DNA of 64,000 nt, taken from Pseudodesulfovibrio sediminis (GTDB taxonomy: Bacteria; Desulfobacterota; Desulfovibrionia; Desulfovibrionales; Desulfovibrionaceae). The translations under genes and the position numbers were made by a program. Numbering within the stretch: position 1 is the first letter of the stretch; the number at the start of each line of letters is the position of its first letter. This document shows, piece after piece, positions 9,287 through 17,759 of this stretch. The DNA lies in the NCBI RefSeq assembly GCF_020886695.1, contig NZ_AP024485.1, forward strand, positions 2,721,001 to 2,785,000. The letters are read 5' to 3'. The notes below the pieces were generated by a model that was not told the DNA's origin, ran no database searches, and was given only the letters and a program-made list of their open reading frames with translations.

Positions 9287-9653
9287 ACCGATTGAGCCGA
9301 CCATTTCCCGTACCAAAGCCTTGTCCATGGTGCCGGTGAAGAATCTGGAAGTGGCCATAATTCCGCTTGAGGAAGGATTGGTGCAGCTCGCCTATCCGCT
9401 GGCCGTGAAACCGTGGTTCGGGCGATTGGCCGAAAAGGTCGGCATGTGGGACAAGCGGCCCATGACCAAGACCGTGGAGTTGGATGAGATGGGGACATTT
9501 GTCTGGGATCTCATTGATGGGGAACGTTCGGTCAGGGCCATTGCCGAGGCGTTTGCCGTGCACTATGAAGTGCAGCCCCGTGAGGCAGAGCTTTCGGTGA
9601 CCACCTTCATCAAGACCATTGGTCAGCGTGGTATTATCGGTTTGAAAGAGTAG
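9267..9653 (+). CDS. PqqD-like protein (RiPP-recognition-element fold)
   Basis: A 128-residue protein. Its C-terminal half has the PqqD signature: VELDEMGTFVWDLIDGERSV, RAIAEAFAVHYEV, REAELSVTTFIKTI, GIIGL. The family folds as a winged-helix-like domain that holds peptide substrates for radical-SAM or other RiPP-maturation enzymes, though many copies are solitary and uncharacterised. The N-terminal half (about 60 residues) is extra relative to PqqD. ATG 9267 is preferred over the GTG at 9258 because GAGAG precedes it. It overlaps the upstream gene. No radical-SAM enzyme or obvious precursor peptide lies nearby. Confidence 0.8.
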   Translation: MALFRNKPIEPTISRTKALSMVPVKNLEVAIIPLEEGLVQLAYPLAVKPWFGRLAEKVGMWDKRPMTKTVELDEMGTFVWDLIDGERSVRAIAEAFAVHYEVQPREAELSVTTFIKTIGQRGIIGLKE

Positions 9654-9654
9654 C

Positions 9655-9927
9655 TCAGAGCTGGGGCAGGATTTCCAGATGCATTTCGGTGGTCACGGCC
9701 TTCAGAAACTGTTTTATCTCCCGCTTCAGGTGCGGGCTGTATCTGAGTACCAATATCCCCTTGAATTTATTGACTACCGTGAATATGCCGAGGTTGTCGT
9801 AGCCTTCCAGCAGAAAGCGGAACATCCCTATCATTGACGGGTCGATGCGGATATAGGTGCGCGCGGATTCCGCCGGGGCGGGCGGGCAGATGCGCTTGCG
9901 GTATTTGCGGCGAGACGAGGACTTCAT
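9655..9927 (-). CDS. DUF4911 family protein
   Basis: A 90-residue protein with the DUF4911 pattern: TYIRIDPSMIGMFRFLLEGY, DNLGIFTVVNKFKGILVLRY, then SPHLKREIKQFL. The N-terminus is short and basic (KSSSRRKYRKRICP). This family is small, cytoplasmic and functionally undefined; it is common in sulfate reducers. It is convergent with the PqqD-like gene with only one base between the stop codons, and no terminator is visible between them. Confidence 0.75.
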   Translation of the reverse strand: MKSSSRRKYRKRICPPAPAESARTYIRIDPSMIGMFRFLLEGYDNLGIFTVVNKFKGILVLRYSPHLKREIKQFLKAVTTEMHLEILPQL

Positions 9928-10017
9928 GGGGGATGTCTATCGGCTCCGGCCTTAAAAGGCAAATGGAAGCTGCCACGGGAGCAGGGACTGTTCGCAGAAG
10001 TGCATGAAATGGACACG

Positions 10018-10045
10018 AAAAAGGCCGCATCAGCGCGGCCTTTTT
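10018..10045 (-). terminator. Rho-independent terminator of the lon-like gene
   Basis: GGCCGC and GCGGCC flank a 6-nt loop, with runs of A and T on either side, so the hairpin can work in both directions. On the minus strand it lies about 20 nt after the protease stop and is followed by a T-run. Confidence 0.85.
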
Positions 10046-10067
10046 CACTTGTGATTGTTTTGAACGG

Positions 10068-12476
10068 TTACTGCTTGTTCGCCGGCATGGCGAGTTTGGT
10101 CAATTCGGCCAGCCTGTCGTCCACCTTGCGGTAGAGTGTGCCAGCGGGGTATGCGCCGTTCTTGCCGCGTATGCCGCAGCGCAGGCCGGTCAGGATATAC
10201 ATGGCTTCCTCAATGGTCTTGACCGGGAAGATGTGGAACATGCCGTTTTCAACGGCCTGGACCACTTCGTCCTTGAGCATGAGGTTGACCACGTTGTCCG
10301 CGGGCAGGATGACGCCCTGTTTGCCGGTCAGCTTGCGGCGGCGGCAGACCTCGAAGAATCCCTCGATCTTGCGGTTGACGCCGCCGACGGCCATGACGGC
10401 GCCGGACTGGGAGACCGCGCCGGTAAAGGCGTAGGACAGGTTGATGGGCGTATCGGACAGGGCGGACAACAGGGATGCCAGTTCCGCGCCCGAGGCCGAG
10501 TCTCCCTCGATGCCCGCGTAGGATTGCTCGAAGCAGAGCGAGCCGGTCAGCACAATGGGTTTGTCCTGGGCGAACAGGCGTACCAGATAGGACTTGATGA
10601 TCATCATGCCCTTGGTGTGGATGGGGCCGCCGAGCTGGGCTTCGCGCTCCAGATCGAGGATGCCGCCGTGTCCCACACCCGCAGTGCAGGAAATCTGATG
10701 GGGCAGACCGAATTCGTAGTTGCCGAACAGGGTCACGGACAGACCGTTGGCGCGGCCCGTTGCCTGACCGGTCGTTTCGACCTTGATGACCTGCCGATCA
10801 TAGTCGGTCATGAACTCCTCTTCATAGAGGTTGGCCCGGTAATCCTTGGCCGCCACGGCCTCGTTCAGGTCCGTGAGGTCCACCTGTTTTTTTCCGGCCA
10901 TGCGGGCCAGGGCCGTTGCCTCGATCATGCGCTCGCGGATGAGCGGGATGTACAGGGAAAGGCGTTTCTGGTCTTCCACCAGCCGGGAAGAGAAATCCAC
11001 CAGCCCGGCCATGGCCTCACGGGTGAGCGGGAGCACGTCCGTCTCCTGAGCGGTCTGGCCGATGATGGAGATGTAATTCTTGATGTTGGCGGCGTTGCGC
11101 GTGGCCGCGTGTTGCAGGTGCGCCTTGAGCTTGAAGAATTTGGCGAACCGGTCGTCATTGTAGAGCATGATCTCGTAGTGCTCGTCCGTGCCGATGAGCA
11201 CCACTTTTATGTCGAGTTCAATGGGCGCGGGCTGGATGGTACGGGCGCGAACCTGTTCCGGGTCCACCGGGTCCTCGATGCGCGACTGGCCCGAGCGCAG
11301 GGCGCGGAGCAGGCCTTCCCAGGAGCTGGGGTTGGACAGCAGGTCTTCCATGTTCAGGATGAGGAAACCGCCGTTGGCCTTGTGGATGGCGCCCGCCTTG
11401 ATCAGGGAAAAGTCCGTGTAGAGCGCCCCCATTTCGGCCTCGCGTTCGATGGAACCGAGCAGGTTGAAGGGCGTGGGGTGATCCTCCACCACGACCGGTG
11501 CGCCCTTGGTCTTGCCGTTATCCACGAAGAGATTGACCTCGAACCGGGCAAAGAAGTCTTCGCCGCCGGGCATGCCGTCGGGCAGGAGTCCGGCCAGGGA
11601 GGAATCCCGGGGCATGAACTGATCCACGTTCTCCACGACTTCCTTGATCAGGGCCTCGAAGTAGTCGGGCATGCCGTCGATGGAGGTGAATTTGTCCATG
11701 GCCTTGGTAAAGCAATCGTTCATGACGCCCTGGGCCATTTCCCGTTGTAGGGCGGTCTCGGATTCGCGCATGTCCATTTCATTCTGATTGATCTGGCGCA
11801 GCAGCGAACTGACCCCGGCGAGCAACTCCTCGCCTTTGGCCTTGAGCTTTTTGCGCATGGCGGGCTTGAGCTTGTCGAAATCCTTGTCGGACACGACCTC
11901 GCCATCCATGATGGGGGAAAGCGTGAGCACGCCTTCCTCGTCCAGGCTGAGGGAGAAGTTTTCCCTTTCCGCTGTTTCGTCCATCTGGTTGAACAGGGTT
12001 TCCCGTTTGGCGTTGAACTTCTTGACCATGGCCTCGTGTTTCTTCTGGAAGGTGTCCTTTTCGAAGCGAGCCGGGATCTCCTGACGGATATGGGTCATTG
12101 CCTTGTGCTGGGCGGTCTTGAGCTTGCGGCCCTTGCCAGCGGCCATGTGCACGGCAATGGGTTTGTCGTTGTCCTCGAAGTTGTAGAGATAGACCACGTC
12201 ACCCGGAGGTGTTGCTTTGGCCGCCGTGGGCGTGAGAAAGGCTTTGACGAAATAGGTGCGGCCCATGTTGGGTTCGCCGGAAACATAGATGTTATGCTCG
12301 TTCCCCTTGATCTCAAGGGCCAGGGACAGGGCCTGGATGGCCCGGGGCTGGAGCTTGGGATAGACGTTTTTTGCCGGAATGTCCGAGCTGGTTGCATAGG
12401 GGATCTTGGCGGGGTCCAGGGTGGCCCGGAGCCTGGATGCAGGGAGTCCTTTCAGCGCAGGAGTAGTCTTCTTCAT
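10068..12476 (-). CDS. LonB-type ATP-dependent protease (AAA_32 plus Lon C-terminal domain)
   Basis: An 802-residue cytoplasmic protease. The N-terminal ATPase region has a variant Walker A, GEPNMGRT, with Arg in place of Lys, as is usual in this YcbZ/LonB-like branch. The C-terminal S16 domain shows the catalytic Ser in GDSASGAELASLLSAL and the Lys in GGVNRKIEGFF. It lacks the N-terminal LON substrate domain of classical Lon. The in-frame extension to 12563 is not needed: MKKTTPALKGLPASRLR at 12476 matches the family start. It follows fliQ after a 218-bp gap and so probably has its own promoter; a TTGACA lies near 12570 on the minus strand, without a convincing -10. Confidence 0.92.
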   Translation of the reverse strand: MKKTTPALKGLPASRLRATLDPAKIPYATSSDIPAKNVYPKLQPRAIQALSLALEIKGNEHNIYVSGEPNMGRTYFVKAFLTPTAAKATPPGDVVYLYNFEDNDKPIAVHMAAGKGRKLKTAQHKAMTHIRQEIPARFEKDTFQKKHEAMVKKFNAKRETLFNQMDETAERENFSLSLDEEGVLTLSPIMDGEVVSDKDFDKLKPAMRKKLKAKGEELLAGVSSLLRQINQNEMDMRESETALQREMAQGVMNDCFTKAMDKFTSIDGMPDYFEALIKEVVENVDQFMPRDSSLAGLLPDGMPGGEDFFARFEVNLFVDNGKTKGAPVVVEDHPTPFNLLGSIEREAEMGALYTDFSLIKAGAIHKANGGFLILNMEDLLSNPSSWEGLLRALRSGQSRIEDPVDPEQVRARTIQPAPIELDIKVVLIGTDEHYEIMLYNDDRFAKFFKLKAHLQHAATRNAANIKNYISIIGQTAQETDVLPLTREAMAGLVDFSSRLVEDQKRLSLYIPLIRERMIEATALARMAGKKQVDLTDLNEAVAAKDYRANLYEEEFMTDYDRQVIKVETTGQATGRANGLSVTLFGNYEFGLPHQISCTAGVGHGGILDLEREAQLGGPIHTKGMMIIKSYLVRLFAQDKPIVLTGSLCFEQSYAGIEGDSASGAELASLLSALSDTPINLSYAFTGAVSQSGAVMAVGGVNRKIEGFFEVCRRRKLTGKQGVILPADNVVNLMLKDEVVQAVENGMFHIFPVKTIEEAMYILTGLRCGIRGKNGAYPAGTLYRKVDDRLAELTKLAMPANKQ

Positions 12477-12694
12477 TGAATGCTCACGTTGTTGGTTTTG
12501 TGCGGCAGGGGCACTGTTGCCAAATCTATGCGGTTTCAACCCGATTGTCATCATTCTTGTCAAGGTGGAAAAGGAAAAAGAGCAACTCCCGGTAAAGGAA
12601 TCGTGCCGTATTGCAGCTGCGTCTGCATACAGCGGCCACGGAACCGTGGCATCGGTATCGGTTCATGATGTCATGCCGTTCCGGCGCGATGTCG
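12477..12694. other. fliQ-lon intergenic region
   Basis: A 218-bp gap. It holds an inverted repeat (GCCACGG, AA, CCGTGGC at 12635-12650) with no T-run. It may be a weak stop for the flagellar transcript or an operator. No gene is seen. Confidence 0.4.
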
Positions 12695-12964
12695 TTACCG
12701 GATATAATTGGGCAGGTTCAAAAAGAGATTGGTGGTGTAGGACGTCATCTTGTCCATGATCCATGGAAAGGCGAGGAGGAGCGCGATGAAAATGGCAACG
12801 ATCTTCGGCACCATGGTCAGCGTCATTTCCTGAATCTGGGTGGCTGCCTGGATAATGGAAATGAAAATACCGACGATCATGCCGATACCGAGCATGGGCA
12901 GGGATATGATCAATGTCATTTCAATCGCCTGTCTGGCGAATCCAACCACGAATTCAGGAGTCAT
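12695..12964 (-). CDS. fliQ: Flagellar export-gate protein FliQ
   Basis: 89 residues with two TM helices, the length and pattern of FliQ (MTPEFVVGFARQAIEMTLII, GIFISIIQAATQIQEMTLTM, then PKIVAIFIALLLAFPWI). It forms part of the FliPQR export gate in the inner membrane at the base of the flagellum. ATG 12964 follows GGGAGAAG at good spacing; an in-frame GTG three codons earlier is less likely. It is the last gene of the motor/export operon. fliR and flhB are not adjacent. Confidence 0.95.
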   Translation of the reverse strand: MTPEFVVGFARQAIEMTLIISLPMLGIGMIVGIFISIIQAATQIQEMTLTMVPKIVAIFIALLLAFPWIMDKMTSYTTNLFLNLPNYIR

Positions 12965-13001
12965 CGGACGCACTTCTCCCTGGGAAAACTATTGTGTCCC
13001 G

Positions 13002-13769
13002 TCACTGGAACGTGTTGACCAGAGAACCTATGAGCAGGTTCCAGCCGTCGATCAGAATAAAGAGCAAAATCTTGAACGGCAATGATATCATGACCGGAGG
13101 CAGCATCATCATACCCATGGCGAGCAGGATGGAGGCCACGACCATATCCAGAATCAGGAAGGGAATATAGATCAGGAAGCCGATGGTGAACCCGGTCTTG
13201 AGCTCAGAGATGGTATAGGCGGCCACCAGCATGATGGTGGGGACCTCTTCCTTGGTCGCGGGCCGTTCTTCCTTGGTGATGGAGTAGAAAATTGACAGAT
13301 CTTTTTCGCGGGTGTGCTTGAACATGAAGCCGCGAATGGGAACCTGCGCCCGCTCCAGTGCTTCGGTGAAGCCTATCTGTTCATCCATGTACGGCTGGAG
13401 CGCCGTGTCGTTCATGGCCTTGCCCACAGGGTACATGATGACCATGGTCATGAAGATGGCCAGCCCGGACAGGATCTGGTTGGGGGGCATCTGCTGGGTG
13501 CCCATGGCCTGCCTGATGAAGTGGAACACGATGATGATGCGGGTGAACGACGTCATGGTCAACATGATGGCCGGAGCCATGGACAGGACGGTCAGCAGAA
13601 AGAGGATTTCCAGCAGTGAGGAGATTTCTTCCGGCTCGGCCTGTCCGGCGGCCAGTTCCATGGTGAACTTGGGGATGGTCGGCACCTGCCCGTAGGCCAG
13701 CACCGGGAGCAGAAGACCCGCCAGAGCGAGGCCAAGGATGATGAATCCTCGTTTACTGCTCCGAGTCAT
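13002..13769 (-). CDS. fliP: Flagellar export-gate protein FliP
   Basis: 255 residues with an N-terminal signal peptide (ending LAYGQ) and four TM segments. FliP motifs are present: LSMAPAIMLTMTSFTRIIIV, FHFIRQAMGTQQMPPNQIL, and the C-terminal GFLIYIPFLILDMVVASILL, AMGMMMLPPVMISLPFKILL. It is the core subunit of the type III export gate. It overlaps the 3' end of fliO by 17 nt, implying coupled translation, and is 37 nt upstream of fliQ. Confidence 0.97.
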   Translation of the reverse strand: MTRSSKRGFIILGLALAGLLLPVLAYGQVPTIPKFTMELAAGQAEPEEISSLLEILFLLTVLSMAPAIMLTMTSFTRIIIVFHFIRQAMGTQQMPPNQILSGLAIFMTMVIMYPVGKAMNDTALQPYMDEQIGFTEALERAQVPIRGFMFKHTREKDLSIFYSITKEERPATKEEVPTIMLVAAYTISELKTGFTIGFLIYIPFLILDMVVASILLAMGMMMLPPVMISLPFKILLFILIDGWNLLIGSLVNTFQ

Positions 13770-14142
13770 TGTTGCCGCTCCTCTTCAGAAATGAGGCAAA
13801 GCTTCGGGCCGGTTGCTCCACCTCGATGTCCTCCCCTGCCTCTTCACTGGCGAGCAGGGTGATGTTTTCTTCGGTCACGCCAAGGATCATGTCCTTGTCG
13901 CGGTATCGGACCACGGCTATGGACTGCCGGTTGCCGAGCATGAGGCGGCTGATCAGACGGGGACCGCCCTGGCCGCTCATGGCGCCGGGGACGCCAAACC
14001 GCTTGAGCAGCCAGTATGCCAGAAAAATGGCGCCAAGCATCAGGCACAGGTATCCGGCAGTGGTTAGGATTGTCGTTCCTGAGTCCACCGCAGGAAGCTG
14101 CATGGCAGTGCCTGCTGCCTGAGTTGCAGCCGTGTTAGCCAA
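13753..14142 (-). CDS. fliO: Flagellar biosynthesis protein FliO
   Basis: 129 residues: a short N-terminal segment, one TM helix (LTTAGYLCLMLGAIFLAYWL, about residues 26-45) and a cytoplasmic FliO domain (LISRLMLGNRQSIAVVRYRD, then MILGVTEENITLL). FliO helps assemble the FliP ring. It overlaps fliN by 8 nt and fliP by 17 nt. Confidence 0.93.
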   Translation of the reverse strand: MANTAATQAAGTAMQLPAVDSGTTILTTAGYLCLMLGAIFLAYWLLKRFGVPGAMSGQGGPRLISRLMLGNRQSIAVVRYRDKDMILGVTEENITLLASEEAGEDIEVEQPARSFASFLKRSGNNDSEQ

Positions 14143-14704
14143 GTTGTTTCACTCGCTCGATGGGGCTGATGATATCCGTCAGACGGATACCGAACTTCTC
14201 GTTGATGACGACCGCTTCGCCGCGCGCCACCAGCTTGCCGTTCACATAAATTTCCAAGGGTTCGCCTGCCAGTTTGTTCAGCTCGACAACCGAACCCTGA
14301 CCGAGCTGCAGCAGTTCGTTGATCAGGAGCTTGGTACGGCCCAGTTCGGCCGAGACTTCCAGCGGAATGTCGAGAATGAAGTCCAGGTCGCGTTTGCCGG
14401 AAGAGCTACCGGCTTTGGCGTCCGGGCCCATGTCGGTGAACTCGTAGTCATGCGTCTGGGTGGAGAGGAACTGCTGTTCTTTCTCGTGCTTGATCTCGTC
14501 CTGTTCGGTGTCGGCCAGCGCTGCGGCCCATTCATCTGCCAGGGCCTCATCGTCCTGGCCCATATCCGCGCCACCTGCATCAGCTGGGTCGGCAACGTTT
14601 TCAAGCGCGCCAAGCGGATCATCGGGATCAGATCCACCGTCGCCATCACCATCCAAGAGGGCGTCCGCCCATTCCTGTGCAAGTTTGTCTTGATCGTCAG
14701 ACAT
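14135..14704 (-). CDS. fliN: Flagellar motor switch protein FliN
   Basis: 189 residues, longer than the usual 100-140. The C-terminal SpoA domain is canonical (ILDIPLEVSAELGRTKLLI, GSVVELNKLAGEPLEIYVNG, IRLTDIISPIERVKQLG) and forms part of the C-ring. The acidic N-terminal extension carries two copies of an EWA-x-AL motif: LAQEWADALL at residues 8-17 and LADEWAAAL at 55-63. E. coli FliN has one similar motif (DLWAEAL). The low-complexity linker is rich in Asp/Gly. It overlaps fliO by 8 nt. Confidence 0.95.
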   Translation of the reverse strand: MSDDQDKLAQEWADALLDGDGDGGSDPDDPLGALENVADPADAGGADMGQDDEALADEWAAALADTEQDEIKHEKEQQFLSTQTHDYEFTDMGPDAKAGSSSGKRDLDFILDIPLEVSAELGRTKLLINELLQLGQGSVVELNKLAGEPLEIYVNGKLVARGEAVVINEKFGIRLTDIISPIERVKQLG

Positions 14705-14788
14705 GTCGTTATACCTCGCGAAAAACGTTTGAAATCAGCAGTCCGTCAAAAAACATGACGGTCCGAAGCTGTTTTTGCAAAAAGCGTG

Positions 14789-15289
14789 CTACTGGATGAC
14801 CATTTCGGTAATATACACTCTCAGCACGCCGCCTTTCCCGATAACCTGGTTGAGCCTATCCGCGATTTCCTGCTTGAGTTCGATCTTTGCCTTTGTAGAG
14901 GACAGGCCGTCGTAGGTCTTGCTCGACAGGAGCAGGAGCAGGGCGTCCTTTATCTTGGCTTCCTTGGCGGTCAGGGCTGCGGACGCTTCTTCATCCCGTA
15001 CCTCGACTTCGATGCCGAGCTTCAGATACCGGCGGCCCAGAGGATCGGCCAGGTTGACCAGGAACGTGGGCAGCGGCACAAGGGTGCCTTCGAGATTCTC
15101 CAACGGTTCCTGATCGCCATCGGTCATCTCCGAGGTGGCTGCGTCATCCTCGCTGGGGGCGGCAATAAACATGGTATAGCCGAAATATCCACCAACACCG
15201 AGGGCAATCAGCACCACGAGAATGATGATCCATTTCAGCATTCCGCCTTTCTTCTTTCCTTCTTCCTGCGTGAGATCGTCATCTGCCAT
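14789..15289 (-). CDS. fliL: Flagellar basal-body-associated protein FliL
   Basis: 166 residues: a charged cytoplasmic head (DDDLTQEEGKKKG), a TM helix at about 20-42 (WIIILVVLIALGVGGYFGY) and a periplasmic FliL domain (LVPLPTFLVNLADPLGRRYL, then ILR-like VLRVYITEMVIQ at the end). FliL stabilises stators and modulates torque. ATG 15289 is chosen because AAAAAGGTG stands just upstream; the GTG at 15298 overlaps that ribosome site. Gaps of 106 bp upstream and 84 bp downstream lack terminators. Confidence 0.93.
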   Translation of the reverse strand: MADDDLTQEEGKKKGGMLKWIIILVVLIALGVGGYFGYTMFIAAPSEDDAATSEMTDGDQEPLENLEGTLVPLPTFLVNLADPLGRRYLKLGIEVEVRDEEASAALTAKEAKIKDALLLLLSSKTYDGLSSTKAKIELKQEIADRLNQVIGKGGVLRVYITEMVIQ

Positions 15290-15395
15290 GGTGGACACCT
15301 TTTTCCTGCTTTATGTTGCATTCTCTCTATATCGACAATTGAGCCAAGTTTCCAGACAAAGTTTAGACACAGATCGTGTGGCCTGTGTGCGGAGG

Positions 15396-16124
15396 TTATT
15401 GATAACCGCCGATGGGCCGGGCCGTCTTGAGCAGTATTTCAACGCGCCGGTTCATTGCCGAAGGCACGGGTTTCCCGAATTCGTTCATCACGGGAACGTC
15501 GTTGCCATAGGCGGAAAGACTGAATCGTTTGTTGGGCACGCCCTTGCCCACCATGAACGAGAGGACGGACAGGGCGCGGTCGCCGGACAGCTCATAGGGA
15601 TTTTGCGCGCCCTCTGCGGCGTCCGTGTACCCGGCCACGTTGATGGGGGCGGTGGTCTCGGTCATCATGGGCACCAGCCTCCCAATGAGGAACTGCCCCT
15701 TGGTCGACAACTCGGCGCTGCCCTCGATAAACAGGATTTTGTCGGTGAACACCAGGGCCACGCCATCCTGTTTGGCCAGCACCTCCAGATTCTCGTCGAG
15801 CTGCGCCTTTTCGATTTCCTCGGGCAGCTCGTCGTCCGGGAAGAGCAGGTCCTTGATGCGCTGTTTCTTTTCCAGCACTTCCCATGGTTTTTCCATGAGG
15901 TCTATGATCATGCGCTCCTTGACATTGACCCGGCCTGAGCCGCGTTTTTCGAGCAGGCCCAGGTCCGCCGTGGTCAGGGTGACGGTGGTCAAGATGGCGT
16001 TATCCATGGAGGCCATGGTCAGGAGCAGGACGAAAAAGGTCAGCAGGAGGGTCATCAGGTCCGAGAACGTGACCAGCCAGAGCGCCAGAGGCGGACAGGG
16101 TTCGTCTTTTTTCTTCTTGCCCAT
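15396..16124 (-). CDS. MotB/OmpA-family stator protein, second copy
   Basis: 242 residues with a short basic N-terminus (GKKKKDE), one TM helix carrying the stator Asp22 (LVTFSDLMTLLLTFFVLLL), and a C-terminal OmpA peptidoglycan-binding domain (PINVAGYTDAAEGAQNPYEL, SGDRALSVLSFMV, NRRVEILL). It starts 2 nt after the stop of the first motB, using a ribosome site inside its end. The two paralogues are both full length and both keep the proton/sodium-binding Asp, so neither is an obvious pseudogene. Confidence 0.92.
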   Translation of the reverse strand: MGKKKKDEPCPPLALWLVTFSDLMTLLLTFFVLLLTMASMDNAILTTVTLTTADLGLLEKRGSGRVNVKERMIIDLMEKPWEVLEKKQRIKDLLFPDDELPEEIEKAQLDENLEVLAKQDGVALVFTDKILFIEGSAELSTKGQFLIGRLVPMMTETTAPINVAGYTDAAEGAQNPYELSGDRALSVLSFMVGKGVPNKRFSLSAYGNDVPVMNEFGKPVPSAMNRRVEILLKTARPIGGYQ

Positions 16125-16126
16125 GG

Positions 16127-16948
16127 CTACCTCAACTCCGGTGGAGTGGTCACGTCGAATTCAAAGCCGTCCACATCCATGGTTTCCTTGCGGTCCTCTT
16201 CCGTGGCTGTGGGTTGGATAATGCGATCGGCCAACTGGCTGGAGCGCTTGTCCAGAACGATATCCACACGGCGGTTGCGGCGTCTGTCTTCCGGTTTGAG
16301 CTGCGGATAGTGGGGGCGGAATTTGCCAAAGGCCTCCACCTTGAGCATGGCCGGATTCATGCCGTTCTGAATGAGGTACTGATAGATGGCCAGGGAGCGG
16401 TTCAAAGAGAGCTTCCACGACAGGTCCGGGTTGGCCGAGTCGTCGCCGGGTTGATAGTTCAACCCCAGTTCGTCGCGTAGATCCGCGGTGTGACCGGCCA
16501 GCAGCAGGGGGTACTTCACCTGCGACAGCAGGGGCAGAAACTTGTCGAGCGTGGCGATGCCTTCAAGGCTGAGCGTGGACCCGTCCGGTTCGAAAAGCAG
16601 GCTGGCGTTGATGGACAGAATCTGCACGAATCGGTTGGATCGAAAGTCGATGTCGTCGTCCACGTTTTCCCATTTCAGAGACTGGAGCGGTTCCAGATCG
16701 CCCGAGTCGATGGGGCCGGGCTCAACGGTCTTCTTGGTGTCGTTCTTGGAGAACGTGTCGTAGCTGGAGTCATTGAAGCCGAAGGTACCGATGATGGAGC
16801 CAAGGGCAACGAGCTTGCGGCGCTGGTCCACGGTGGACATGGAAACCAGCAGGATGAAAAAGGTCAGCATGAGTGTCATGACGTCTGCGAACGTGACCAT
16901 CCACGGGGGGATCTCTTCGCAGTCGAGTTTTTTCTTTTTTTTGGCCAT
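16127..16948 (-). CDS. motB: Flagellar motor protein MotB, first copy
   Basis: 273 residues. N-terminus AKKKKKLDCEE, TM helix with Asp22 (MVTFADVMTLMLTFFILLVS), a plug/linker region, and an OmpA domain (LLFEPDGSTLSLEG, LLLAGHTADLRDE, KLSLNRSLAIYQYL, DRRRNRRVDIVLDKR). The C-terminal tail is acidic and extends past the OmpA domain. It follows motA by 21 nt. Together with MotA it makes the stator that drives rotation. Confidence 0.94.
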   Translation of the reverse strand: MAKKKKKLDCEEIPPWMVTFADVMTLMLTFFILLVSMSTVDQRRKLVALGSIIGTFGFNDSSYDTFSKNDTKKTVEPGPIDSGDLEPLQSLKWENVDDDIDFRSNRFVQILSINASLLFEPDGSTLSLEGIATLDKFLPLLSQVKYPLLLAGHTADLRDELGLNYQPGDDSANPDLSWKLSLNRSLAIYQYLIQNGMNPAMLKVEAFGKFRPHYPQLKPEDRRRNRRVDIVLDKRSSQLADRIIQPTATEEDRKETMDVDGFEFDVTTPPELR

Positions 16949-16969
16949 GACGCACCCTCTCCGGGGTTT

Positions 16970-17731
16970 CTAGTCTTCGCTGACCCTGTCCTTGGGCGGC
17001 AGGAAGCTGTTCAGTTTTTCCTCAATGATACGGGGGTTTTCACCTTTGGAAATGGACAGAATGCCTTCCAGGATCATTTCGCGGAGCAGGAGCTCCTCCT
17101 TGCTGCGGGCCTTGAGCTTGCCGGCCATGGGGTTGAGAACGAGGTTGGCGATGATGGCGCCATACAATGTGGTCAGCAGGGCCACGGCCATGGCCGGGCC
17201 GATGGAGGACGGGTCGGACATGGTCTGGAGCATCTGCACCAGGCCGATAACCGTACCGATCATGCCCATGGCAGGGGCCAGCGTGCCCAGTGCGGCCACC
17301 ACGTCCGCGCCGGTGGCGTGACGATCGCCGAGGTAGGAGATTTCGGTTTCGAGGATTTCCTGAATGGTCTGCGGCTCCAGTCCGTCAACGGTCAGCTGCA
17401 ACCCTTTGCGCAGATAATCGTCGTCGATTTCCTTGATCAGGGGTTCCAGTGACAGGATGCCTTCGCGGCGTGCGCGGTTGGCGTAATCCTTGAATTGCTC
17501 GATGATGTCGGAGGGCGCGTCCAAGCTGGAGAAAAAGGTGTTCTTGATAACACCGATGACACCGATGACGTAGTTCATGGGGTAGTTGACCAGCCCTGCG
17601 CCAATGGTGCCGCCCACAACGATGAGCAAGGAGGGCACGGAAACGAAGATGATCAGACTGGAGCCTGACAGAATAGCTGACAGCACCAGGCCGAATGAAA
17701 GAACAATGCCTATTATGGTTCCGAGATCCAT
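16970..17731 (-). CDS. motA: Flagellar motor protein MotA
   Basis: 253 residues with four TM helices (at about 4-21, 28-50, 148-170 and 180-200) and the cytoplasmic loop that contacts FliG (FKDYANRARREGILSLEPLI). The TM3-4 region reads ALGTLAPAMGMIGTVIGLV and AVALLTTLYGAIIANLVLNP, typical of the PomA-like branch (DRHATGADV preceding). AAAGGAAACGGT precedes the ATG. It lies 28 nt after yggS. Confidence 0.96.
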   Translation of the reverse strand: MDLGTIIGIVLSFGLVLSAILSGSSLIIFVSVPSLLIVVGGTIGAGLVNYPMNYVIGVIGVIKNTFFSSLDAPSDIIEQFKDYANRARREGILSLEPLIKEIDDDYLRKGLQLTVDGLEPQTIQEILETEISYLGDRHATGADVVAALGTLAPAMGMIGTVIGLVQMLQTMSDPSSIGPAMAVALLTTLYGAIIANLVLNPMAGKLKARSKEELLLREMILEGILSISKGENPRIIEEKLNSFLPPKDRVSED

Positions 17732-17759
17732 ACCGTTTCCTTTGCCTCGCTTTTACGCG

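Noticed and set aside
10233..11750. Plus-strand 505-codon frame
   Set aside because: Antisense to the Lon-like protease with typical shadow composition.
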